From: Timema cristinae
Taxonomy: Eukaryota > Arthropoda > Insecta > Phasmatodea > Timematidae
NCBI GenBank assembly: GCA_039000515.1
Contig: JBCFYV010000223.1
Location: 58,273-122,272 of the forward strand
Length of the DNA stretch: 64,000 bases
Direction of reading: 5' to 3'
This document shows, piece after piece, positions 13,851 through 23,649 of the stretch. Made by a program: the position numbers and the translations under genes. Positions within the stretch are counted from its first letter, which is position 1. Every line of letters begins with the position of its first letter. A model generated the notes under the pieces. That model was not told the DNA's origin and made no database searches. It saw only the letters and a list, made by a program, of their open reading frames with translations.

Positions 13851-14500
13851 CCGTGTGAGAGGTAGGGGAGTTTTTTTTTTTTGGTTATATAGACCTCTTT
13901 CCCTCGAAAAAGTTTTTTTTTCAGAGCAGTCTGGGGGAAAACCATAATATCTTCCTTATTATAAATGATCTTTTTTCTGCTCTGAATTTGAATAGAAATC
14001 CATTACCCCTTTATTATAAAAAGAACTTTTTTTAACCAAAACATCGGTCTTTATATGGAATAATCATTTATTTCTATGTAATGTGATCAAGAACTTAAAT
14101 AAATTAGTACAACTTTTTTTTTTTATCGAGTATATTTCCTTAAGAATATGATTGATTACCATACATTCAGACCACCATATAATATTAATCTCTTTCTTCT
14201 CTCTCCGGAGAAAAACATATTAGTCTTTTCAACTCGATGCATACAAAATAGTCCTCTTCTCCCTAAAGTATACATATATGTTTTTCAGGTTTGTCTGAAC
14301 CGTCATACATTCATTAGAACGCACACTCGCGAACGACTTCACCACTTGAACAGTCCGTACTCGCCTTCAACCTAGATATATCAGTTCCTCTCTGTGAAGC
14401 GTTTTTTTTTATTTTGTGTTTTTTTTTCCTTTTTTAAGCGACCTCTGTACCGCGCACCAAATGTTTTTACCGGAAAGTTGTTACTCTGCCACACATAGTC
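13851..14500. other. Transition into the Polinton island; no gene seen
   Basis: AT-rich at first and more balanced from about 14.2 kb. The left terminal inverted repeat of the Polinton would be expected here or just left of it, but I could not pair any stretch with the right side. Confidence 0.35.
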
Positions 14501-14554
14501 TCTAGCGTTTATGATGTTCGGTCTTCGTCTTCATCTCGCTGACCTCTTCGTCCC

Positions 14555-14700
14555 ATTCATAGACGAAGGACGTTGTTCCGTTCGATACTTTTCAAGTTCG
14601 GTACGATGCTCCTTCTTGACACGATCGAGTTTCTCACACTCGCTACGATCCAACTACGGCGGCACAAAGCATTTTTTACTTCCTCAACGAATTGTCCCTC
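14555..14700 (-). pseudogene. Coding-like fragment, charged helix (unassigned)
   Basis: On the minus strand a stretch reads as a very charged, coiled-coil-like segment that includes EKLDRVKKEHRTELEKYRTE. It lies beyond the C-terminal end of the integrase on the same strand, at the left edge of the element. The flanking frames are broken and I cannot connect it to a start or stop. It could be part of a small accessory Polinton protein or a chance frame. I do not recognise it. Confidence 0.3.
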
Positions 14701-15369
14701 GAGGACATGTGATAGAACCGCGTTTCGGGATGGATGACTTGTTCTCCCATTCTGGACTTTCTCTGGAGAATTTGCGGCTCATATTCCTTCGAGATTGTTA
14801 GGTCGGGGGCCAAAGCGTTCTCTAGATCACAGTGTTCGACAGATCTAGACTGACTCTATTCCCACTATTCCGGGATATGGCATCGAGCCAGTAGTGCACG
14901 GAAAGACAGAACTCGCAAGCACTCGCACTTTTGTAAAATTTTCACGGCACTTTCTTGCGATTGTGGGTATTCTCTACATAACCACCGTTCGAGAAACTTT
15001 TAATATCGCTCATGTCCTCAAGACGATAATACACCCAAACTGCCTAAAATGTAAATGAGATACGCCTCCTCTGCTCGCAGCCCCGCCCCCACCGACTTTA
15101 TACGCTCGGGTAGAGGGGGACGCGCCACCCCCCTCCCTCCTTCTACCACTATATCTTCGCTTCTCGATTCCACGAATTGTGAGGACGATACGATCGACCC
15201 TAACCATTTGACGTTTTTATATCTATTTCCAGAACGCTTTCGAGACTCTCTTCTCTACAAGGTAAACATCAGGATACGTGAAGTCTTTTCTAAGCTACCT
15301 TTAACCGTATAGGAAAGAAAAACTCCGTGATAGATTTAACCATTTCATATTTTCGAGTAGCGAAGGGTC

Positions 15370-16260
15370 TGGGGGGGGAAAAAAAAAACCTGTAGTCTCG
15401 ACGGACCGTTACGTACGTATTTTAAACAGTTTGGTCGACCTGTTCGCGTTATAACCCTTTTCGAAAACGTCCTTTTACTTGTGATACCGAACTATATCAC
15501 CCATTTAAATATGTTCGGGGTCCCGGAAATCTAGAAGATCTTGTGAAAACGTTTATAGACGGTATTGTCTCAAAGGTCCTGTCTCATCCTTGACTGTTTT
15601 AAAGACTCAACTTTTTGGGTCGGAGTGTACCTTACGGTTGATTTCGTTCCAGTAAGGAATCGTATCATATCGATACATCGATAAGTGATCTTTTTAGCCT
15701 GTGAAACTCCTCCACATCATGTTCTTGAGAGTACTGATTCAATCGTTTCCACGACACTGACCTTGACGTTGCTGTATTGTAGAATAATGATATGATTCTC
15801 TTATGCAGCGTTTTTGAATTCCACGTTTGGTAAACTCTGTACCAGTTATCCGTTTGGATGATGGAACGTCAAGGGACTGGTTGACCTTTGTCGGTCACCT
15901 TTGTCGTATGGAGGAGGAGCATTGCCAGCTACGCTGACATTTCATTACCGGTCTTTAGTCCTTGACGGTGGGTGAGTTGCGGGCCCTCCAAGACTCTTGG
16001 AATACCGTCTCCGATGACGGTGAGAAGGGAACTTTGAAGCCCTTATTCTAGATACTGAGTAGGGTATATCTCCACAAGATCAGGGCCTGGATAGGAGCTC
16101 GGTTCAACGCTCGTACGCTAACATGTCTTCGAGGGAGGAAAGGAAAATAGTCTTAACTAGGAAGATGAATCGTTTCGCAGCGCAATCTCCCACTTGACGC
16201 TGAGGACATGATTGTGGAATAAAATACCGAAGAGGATGAAAGTCTCTTTATACGATGATT
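15370..16260 (-). pseudogene. Polinton integrase (retroviral rve type), frameshifted
   Basis: This would catalyse insertion of the element's DNA ends into the host chromosome. In minus-strand order I see: a basic stretch before the core (KTC/VR at about 16,130-16,110); the first core strand, DLVEIYPTQ (16,081-16,055); NKGF and LLTVI (16,047-16,005); the core element TEFTK (about 15,840-15,822), where an intact enzyme has an Asp-Asn-Gly before TEF that is blurred here; TLKNMMWRSF (15,733-15,702), next to the expected catalytic Glu helix; NEINRKVHS (15,648-15,622); VKDETGPLR (15,597-15,570); and the C-terminal chromodomain-like part GDIVRYHK and EKGYNAN (15,501-15,440). This order is typical of Polinton integrases rather than LTR-element integrases. 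Frames switch at least eight times. The N-terminal zinc-binding region lies somewhere at 16.1-16.3 kb but is not clear. Confidence 0.85.
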
Positions 16261-16271
16261 CCGGCCTCGCG

Positions 16272-16525
16272 TTAGTTCCTCAATTGATAGAACGGAAATC
16301 TCGGCGTTCTCGTTGACGCGGGAATTACTGACCGCCCCCTCGGTAGATGCTGTTTCACAAGAGTCGTAATCGGATCGGCCAGTTCGTTAGGATCGTCACA
16401 ATAGCTATAATCGAACACTCTACCTGGTCTCATATCTTGTATGAAAACCTCACCCTCAAGCTCTCCCTCAAACACTAGGTTTGATGATAACGAATACTTT
16501 TGATCCAGCTCGCATCTGATACGAG
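16272..16525 (-). pseudogene. Unassigned Polinton-region protein fragment
   Basis: An open minus-strand frame of about 80 codons rich in acidic residues, with segments such as FEGELEGEVFIQDMRPGRVF and YCDDPNELADPITTLVKQ. Its composition is protein-like, unlike the shadow frames around it. It lies just upstream of the integrase on the same strand. It could be the C-terminus of a separate protein or an N-terminal extension of the integrase gene. I do not recognise the family. The methionine at 16,475 is not the obvious start, because the frame continues upstream to about 16,525. Confidence 0.4.
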
Positions 16526-19395
16526 GCGTTACGGCTCGTTTCTCAAACCGAAACGCACGCTCGTTTATCGTCGAGCATAGAATTTGTATAATTTTCAGAA
16601 TTCGTCCTTAGGTATAATGGGGCGGGTGCTCTTCGGTAGGAGGTAGTTGTTAATAGTCTTTTTCCCTTCGAGTGTTATTACGGTATCGTACTTTATCAGT
16701 TAGGTGTGTTCGTATACGTCTCTCCCGGTTGACGTACGATACGGCCTATCTCCGTGATCTTGGTTTAGAAGATAGAGTCACCTTCTATGAAGGACTCCGT
16801 AGGTCTTATACGGGGATTACAAATGCGCGTGTAGATGAAATAAAATAAAAAGTATCCAATAGATGGTTGCTTATGCAACTCTCGAGGTTAAAGGTTTTCC
16901 GTCTCCTCTAGTTCTCGGGTTCGGCGAGCGCCTTACGCCATCTTGTTTAGGAGGATCCAGTGATAGTTTTGACGTTTCATTCGCGACGGCGTTGCTCTGG
17001 TCTCGTTGTTTCGGGCATCATCGTAGTTGCTTATCTTTCGTTAATTATTCTTACTCGCTTTTATGAATCCTCTGTGAACCTTCTCGTCGACTTGAGGTAA
17101 GGAGTTGTGTATGTCTTTACCGTGAGGAAACGGTTTCATTTATATCTAAAAGTAGTAAACCAATTCTACATGGTAATAAATCTGAGACGTCGAAGGGTGT
17201 TTTTCTATCATTGAAAAGATATAGAGTCACTTTTGACACCTCGATAAAGGTGGATCCATCGATAATTTTAGATTAACAGCTAATATTTTAAAATATTTCA
17301 AGTTCCTGACCTTCGTTGGGAATAGCGATGCCCGTTTCACTATAGTCTCGGATCTTGTATAACCACGGTTTCACCCGTTGAGTCAATTTAGTGTCATCGC
17401 ATCTTCCGCCAAAGGTTTCCACCCCAATCCCAAGGTAGATATTGATGAATACTTCAGATTACTGTAGAGTCTCATAAGCTCTTAGGCACGGCCCGTATGA
17501 AGGTAATGAGGGAATACCTATGGTTCCGCCAAAAAAAAAACTACCGACCACCTGCATCGTAAAGCCGTTCGGTATCTGTCCACGTTACGTTATTGTATCA
17601 CCTCTCGCTATCAAATCGTTTTTTTTGGTAGTAAATGGTTCGTGTATCACGAAAGTTTCCTCTAGGTTAGAAGACATCTGAACTTAAGCGTCAATAGCAG
17701 CTTCGTTTTATTTCATCGAAGGAGACGATCTGCTGAAGGGCCAGTTTTCACGCAAACCTCACCTCCATCCTTGGACCGTCTACTTTCTCAAGTCAGCGTC
17801 TCATTTTAACTCGATTCCTTCTCAATCCTCGATTAAACGATTCCCAATCTCTCTTTGATGGACGTCCTTAACCAGGCGGTATTTTGAGGGTGACTATCAG
17901 CTCGTTTACTTATGTCTCGGCGATTATCTAATCGATATCCGTTAATACTTGTTTACAGGACATCACTTAGACGTGATGGGCCGTTCTCGACGTTTGACGA
18001 TCCTCCTTTGATCTAGGCGACGTAATACCTTGAGAGTTTAGAGTGTCAGACTCGCTTCCTTCCGTCCGGCAATTGGAGATCTATATTTGTGGGAGACTAT
18101 AGTAATTAGATAATATGGACGACATGATATTTCTTTTTATCGGCGTTACTGAATTATTACGTTCTTGTCAATTCGTGCCAAGGATAAAGGAATCGAACCC
18201 GATAGGTTATCGTCCTTTTATCCATCTCATGATCTATTGCACACAGCAAGAAAAATTCGTACCTTGTTGTTTTTCTTTCCAACACAGTAGAGCACCACCC
18301 TCCTTAATTTTTGGAATGTTACTATCTTGTGTTCACCGTAGATCGTCTTAGACGTGTCTCCAGATTCGTTTGTATCGTCCATCTGGATAGGATGAGAGGG
18401 ATTTGCGTTATCTCTCCAACATCTGTTTTGGAATGCGCGAGTACGTCTAACATGAGATAGAAACAAGTCATGCCTTATGGGGTTACCCATACTGGAATAA
18501 ATAAGCCTGTATATTAAACTTGTTTAATCGCAAGCGGACATTCGTTCGCGGTAAATAGAATACAGGGAGTCGGAGTCCCCCCCTCTTTCGGACCCTTCGG
18601 ACGAAGGATAATTTCGCGTTGGTTCGGGAAATACGGCGAATATAACCCATACTTCGACGAAGCGAGAGACGAGGATCCTTCGATAAGGTTGATACTGATG
18701 GGTTGGTTTTAAAACGATTTAGAATAAACGTACACGATCTGATGGCGTAGACCGTTTTAGGTTTCTTCCAATCAGACTGTTCATGGGGCGTTGGTTTTTC
18801 ACCGCCAATTCGAAGAGTCGCAGATGATTGCAGCGGTGTAGAACTAGGTTAACATACGTACCGTGTCTATGAGGGTTTGAAAGCTCAACCATCATCGTGT
18901 GGATCGGTTGTTGTGTACAGTTAAAGTATCTGTCTGTTTTCCCTATCGAGCCTGCATGTTGATTACTACATCTATATAATAGCCCCGAGCTACTATTATA
19001 AATGCGAATCAGTACGTGTCATTTGAGACGAAGAAGAGGGGCAAGAGGATTGTTGGAAAGAAATCAATAATCTACCTTTGAAGCGGCAAATAGTACACTC
19101 TGGATACCAGTGTCACTGCGGACCGGGGGACAAAGTTGGGAAAAAACGTTTTTTGAAAAGAGGTGGTATCCCAGGATAAAGAAATAAACGAGTTAGGCCG
19201 GGGTATGTAAAAAGTAAACACGATATTGCTACTCCAAGGTTAAAGATCTTGCCGGACGTCATTTACAACAGAATCGTGACTTTAATCGAGAAAGACAATC
19301 GTTGGGCGATATATGATGACTCGCACCTGCCTCACCAAGTTGGGGTGATGGAAGGGACTCAGCCGCTCGCAGTGGGCGTTCACTAACGCCGATAT
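16526..19395. other. Coding-like but unassigned middle of the Polinton
   Basis: The GC-balanced composition continues. On the minus strand several patches look like protein: LTQRVKPWLYKIRDYSETG near 17,390-17,330, EPFTTKKNDLIARGDTI near 17,640-17,590, and a hydrophilic run with DDTNESGDTSKTIYGEHK near 18,380-18,320. On the plus strand ILPDVIYNRIVTLIEKDNRW near 19,248-19,310 also looks protein-like and directly precedes the virion genes. A Polinton of this type would be expected to carry a packaging ATPase and one or two small genes here. I saw no clear Walker A motif, so none is assigned. Confidence 0.35.
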
Positions 19396-19399
19396 GAAA

Positions 19400-19775
19400 C
19401 CTTAAAGTTCAAGATGGGTTCAGGGTCTAGAAAGGAGGAAAGAGAAAACTCAACGCCGTCAACTGCGATCCAGGTACTATACTAAACGACTCCCGTTAAA
19501 AGAAGAAGGGGCGGACATTTATTACCCTCCCCTCTACCCGTACCTTTGATCGCAGCGCTTGATGTCGTCGCCGGAGGAGCAGCCGCAGGGAATCACGATA
19601 AGGCACGATACAAAGTGCTAAGGCGGGAAGCGATACGAAAACAATTGTACGAGGCTCAAGAGACCTATATCGTTAGCTCGGAATAGCTCTATCGCCTATG
19701 GGGAAAGGGCATGTATCTAACGTCCTTACCCGGAATAAAAGAAATGATCTTCCAGATAACTACGTGTGCCCTTAC
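19400..19775 (+). pseudogene. Small Polinton virion protein with GKGMYL motif
   Basis: An Ala/Gly/Val-rich hydrophobic segment (about 19,531-19,590, ending VVAGGAAAG) is followed by a charged helix (KARYKVLRREAIRKQLYEAQ, 19,603-19,662) and then GKGMYL at 19,700-19,718. Small Polinton and adintovirus proteins of the adenovirus pVI/pX type share this order of hydrophobic helix, basic helix and GKGLYL-like repeat. They are thought to act in the virion core or at the membrane. The gene sits directly before the protease on the same strand. At least two frameshifts are present and the start is not fixed. Confidence 0.6.
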
Positions 19776-20165
19776 TGAAACAGAGAATGCGCATACAAGT
19801 ACGCCGCCGACGTTAAACAAATCCTTCTTTAGAGGAGTAGTAGTATTTGCGAGAGGCACGCTTTTCTTAGCGGTCCTACTTGGAAGATAGAGAACGCACC
19901 ATCATTCTTGATGATGAGTAGATCCGATAAGTCCGCGCATTGTGGTAGGCATATAAGAAATTAGCTGTGCGTGCGGAAGATCTAGCTCGCCAGATTAGTT
20001 TCGGTTGATCTAAGGCCTCCGCCTCTCAACTATTTGTTCGTATATCTCAGGAGGAACTACCCTCACAATAATAATACTCGTAGTTAGTCAAGAGTACAGG
20101 TTTACCGTTTTATGCGGGTCATCTTTGTTTTTTAGCATTCTTAAAATACTACGCAAGTTGCGTCT
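19776..20165 (+). pseudogene. Adenain-like cysteine protease, frameshifted
   Basis: The protease would mature the capsid of the element. Plus-strand motifs in the family order are: LTETE (about 19,770) at the N-terminal helix; FFRGVV (19,825-19,842), the FRGVFxR-like strand; ILDDE (19,903-19,917), next to the expected His-Trp region, which is garbled here; RPPPLNYLFVYLR (20,013-20,051), resembling the Pro-Pro helix after the Phe-Asp-Ser strand; a YN-type stretch near 20,070-20,090; and CGSSLFF (20,114-20,135) at the catalytic Cys-Gly-x-Leu-Cys region. The length of about 390 bases is short for the usual 190-220 codons, so parts are lost. It lies between the small virion protein and the penton gene. 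Confidence 0.7.
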
Positions 20166-20179
20166 CGATATTAGTAAAA

Positions 20180-20985
20180 ATTATGTCTAATGATCGCTCT
20201 AACACTGACGGGTAGTCAGAGTTCGAATGTCTGACAGGAGACTAACTTCGCCAATAACCTGATCGGAGAAGAGAGTCGTATTGAAGAAGAAATGGGTTGA
20301 CTTCGGAAAACTGATCAATATGGCCACGTTCATTCCATACTCGAACATTGACGAAATCGTAATAATAATTTTTTATTGCGACGGTAAAGAGTATACAGTC
20401 CCTCCGGGCAGCTATTGAGCTTTGAGCGTGAATTCGTTTCTTGCGATGGGAAGTCCCGAAGTATAACGCTTAACACGCTCTCGATTATCGTTGACCTTCC
20501 TGAGCACTTTAAAAAAAGAGACCTATATCACTTGCAATTATACAACCTATGTCGAGACACTTTTACCACGACCTTGGCTAACGTTTGCATCTTGCTAGGG
20601 TTCGGACTCGGTCATTACTCTGCGGGGGAAAGACGCTCCCATTTTCTACATACCGTGAATATTCTTCATCTGCGTGAATGTTGATCGCGTAGAATGTTTA
20701 GGTCTTCGCTAGCGGCGCTTACGTATAACGCGATGAGTGAGAGATCCGGTCATACCTTGCACGGATAGTTCAGCAAATGGGACCGTTTCCCGCAAGGCTA
20801 TAAGATAGTGGCCAAAGGGCATAAACATATATAATTTACCTTCCGGGTAAACGAACGGAGGTGAATAGTGTCTTATCGCAGCAGTAACTTGTTTGACGAT
20901 ATATGAGGAGATTCATACAAAATTTAGAGGACTCGAGACGATTTTCGCTTACGATCTACATCTGAAACGAGTTACGTGGGGGAGA
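20180..20985 (+). pseudogene. Polinton penton/minor capsid protein, frameshifted
   Basis: This is the predicted single jelly-roll vertex protein of the virion. Plus-strand anchors in the family order are: MATFIPYSNIDE (20,318-20,353); CDGKEYTVPPGSY (20,378-20,416); NTLSIIV (20,470-20,492); LLGFG (20,592-20,606); TVNILHLREC (20,655-20,684); HTLHG (20,750-20,764); FPQGYKIVA (20,786-20,812); and FRGLETIFAYDLHL (20,923-20,964). The VPPGSYE, LLGF, PPGYKI and FRGE...LH elements are the usual landmarks of insect Polinton minor capsid proteins. Frames shift every 30-100 bases, while order and spacing fit a protein of about 260 residues. The next gene on the same strand is the probable major capsid remnant. 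Confidence 0.85.
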
Positions 20986-21119
20986 TAGGCGAATTGTACT
21001 AGATAAAACGATGATGGCGAAAACAGTCTTTCTCGAACATTGAGAGAAATCTGGACATTTGAAAAGTATTACACCTGCTAATATAAAGTCATCTATTTAA
21101 GACATTAGGTTTAATCATT

Positions 21120-21905
21120 ACGAAAATAATGGATGACGCCGCAGATTTATATCTGAACATTTGGGAAGTCTCCCTGCCGCTTGTTCGATACGGCCTTGAG
21201 CAAAGTTTCAGTATCTTTTCCTACGATCCTTCGTTTATATTCCCGGTTTCCGTTAGCTAACGGGAACGAGCTTAGGAAATACATTTCAACATGAAGGGTT
21301 TATGCACATACCGCACCGCTCTCCTGTACTATCTAAGGACGACTGATCTTTCTGACTACGGGAGAACCTGGGAAGTACTTCAGAGGATTGTTAATAAAGG
21401 AATACTTGCATCTTATTTTCAAGAATCGCTATGAGGATCATCGGGGTAGAGGATGTGATCTAAATCGAGGAGATGTAGGTTTGTTAGACTCTGACTTTAT
21501 AAAAACTATCTATCTATATAGACCATGGGTTGGGCAGAGACTCATCTTTTCACAACGTCGGTATGGACGGTGTTTGTTAGGAGTTACACGGCCACGCATG
21601 GAAAACTGGCATCTTTGTACGTCCCCACTGCATCCAGTTTTCGTCTCATACTAGGTTTCCGCTTGATATAAAGGACTATTCCACGAATATGATCAATGTG
21701 AAATAAGAGCTGGCGCTTTGTTGTTAGATCGTCGTCAACATCGCTTACAAAAGAGGCCCCCACCTCCTGCCGCGGGGGACCGGAGGCAACCTCCCAGCTG
21801 CCCTTTAGGCTCGAGTTATGTAAAATATCTTGCTTTTCTTGACGCATATCAAAAAGACAGATGATATCAATCGTCTCAACTGCTTATTTTCATCTAAAGG
21901 AAGCG
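21120..21905 (+). pseudogene. Probable major capsid protein remnant (C-terminal half)
   Basis: Weaker than its neighbours. On the plus strand MDDAADLYLNIWEV (21,129-21,170), a PVSVS...E...KYIS stretch (about 21,240-21,290) and CDLNRGDVGLLDSDF (21,455-21,500) appear in the order and spacing of the middle and C-terminal part of the double jelly-roll capsid protein of insect Polintons. Position also fits, directly after the penton gene. The first 250 or so residues would not fit in the 140 bases between the two genes, so the N-terminal half is deleted or collapsed. The frame is broken many times. Alternative: another Polinton protein or chance similarity. Confidence 0.4.
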
Positions 21906-23145
21906 GGGAGGTTCATCGAGTACTTTCCGTACTTGGTACGGAATTGTAATCGAGTTAACTACGTACCCACATCTAATCAGCATGATTGAGGACACTGTGT
22001 AAAAAACGTCCCAAGAATTCGTTTGAATACTGAAGAGAAAAATGGAAAAACCTCGTACGTTTTGTTTTCGCGCTTCAGACCGGGCGGGCTCGGGATACAA
22101 TACGTACGGCTCTTGCGATTGAAGTATTTTTTGACCCATTGAATTTACGTAATGCTAAACTCTATCTAAATTCTAACATTGTACCCTTGGAGGTTATGAA
22201 ACTTGAAATTTAGACCAAGATTAATTTCTCGAAAAAAATTATACGAAGGGAAACTAAGCTAATTTTCCAGACTTTGTACTTAACGGAACCGGGCGCCCCC
22301 TCTTTTACCTTTACTTGACCCTTCTCATTTCAAGTCTCACGCACCCATCGTCGTTGTTCGACGCTTACAGACCGAACAGGAAGATACTTCTCAAGGAATC
22401 GGCAATAGGTGACGTGTCTTTATAACGTTCGAGACGGAAAAAGGGAATATTATTGACCCGGTAAATACCCAAAGGCGTTTTCTTTAATCATTCAAGACTA
22501 GAGGTGGTCCGCCTATAACCCTTCCAAGCTAAGGTGGACGTTAGCAAGATGGACATCTATAAATGTACGACAACATTGTACAATATCGGCACCTGTCACT
22601 CCGCCACCGAACGGGTGGGGGGTGGAGAAATTCCGTACACCATCAATCTATATTATAAAGGAACTGGGAGATGAGTCGGCTAACAGAGTTTCATCAACGA
22701 TGTAGTGGACAAGTACAAAGCTTTAAAAAAACAACGGAGGTGTTCTGTACCTGTTATAAAAAAATGTCCGACGCTGATCTCAGCGAATGCGTTTAAACAA
22801 TTTTATGTTTGATTCGGACATAACTTTTGCGATCAGACCAAGAGTGAGATGCGGTTACTGAGTAGAGTTTGGTTTATTCCGGCTTTTGCTTTATATGATA
22901 TCTTGATAAAACGAGTATAAAGGGTACAATGATTTACAATAAGTTGTATTCTTGCTTCTGCCGGTCTAAGACGAGTGTTTGACACGGTCTACGAGGAAGG
23001 GGGGAAAACTACTGGACGCTTCCTAAAACGTTTCGCTTGGAGAAAAAGAAGACATTATAAAACTTCTGAGGGGGGAAACGCCCAAAAAAGAGGAGCCTAT
23101 GAAAAGAAAGAAGCTGCGAAGACGAGTTGAATGGTGAACTCTTTA
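21906..23145. other. Coding-like Polinton sequence, unassigned
   Basis: Composition is still GC-balanced. On the plus strand a segment around 22,550-22,670 reads protein-like (for example YKCTTTLYNIGTCHSATE), and a minus-strand frame of 81 codons lies at 21,894-22,139. No family was recognised. A G/A-rich stretch leads into the tandem repeats at about 23.1 kb. Confidence 0.35.
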
Positions 23146-23149
23146 ATCT

Positions 23150-23500
23150 ATAAATCTTTTTCACAGCTACTTTGCAATGTAATTAAACTTTTTTAAGCGA
23201 TTATTTTGATATAATTTTTTAATATTTGTTCACAGCTACTGGCAATGTATATAAAAGTTTAATCCGTATAAGGGTTTAATAATGAAACGGTAAATCTTTT
23301 ATCGATTAATTACTGTATAAGTTTATGTACCCCCTCTTTCTTTGTATAAGTTCTGATTTAATGAGGCAACAACTTTTTTAACGATTTTTTACTGTATAAG
23401 TTTAATAATGTATCGATTATTAATTTTTCTTTTTGTATAGGTCTAATAAATAAAGCAAACTTTTTAACGATTCATTACTGTATAAGTTTTATTCTTTTCT
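23150..23500. repeat. AT-rich tandem repeat, about 70-90 bp spacing
   Basis: TTCACAGCTACT plus GCAATGTA occurs twice, about 70 bases apart (23,161 and 23,230). Next to it, TACTGTATAAGTTT preceded by CGATT occurs three times, near 23,310, 23,388 and 23,478. Unit spacing is 70-90 bases. It lies just before the 57-bp satellite. Confidence 0.7.
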
Positions 23501-23649
23501 TAGGAAATGTAAAGAGGCTTTTTTAAATAAAAAATAATTAAACGATTCTTATCACCTTTTCTTTTGTTTTCTTTAATCTATAAAAGGACCTAAAATTGAG
23601 TAGTTATATTTACTGGTTTACAAGGTTACAGATAAAAAATTGTTTTCAC

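Noticed and set aside
21584..21847. Minus-strand frame with a VDDD word, considered as a copia-type reverse transcriptase
   Set aside because: No other RT motif nearby, and the plus strand fits the capsid gene order better.
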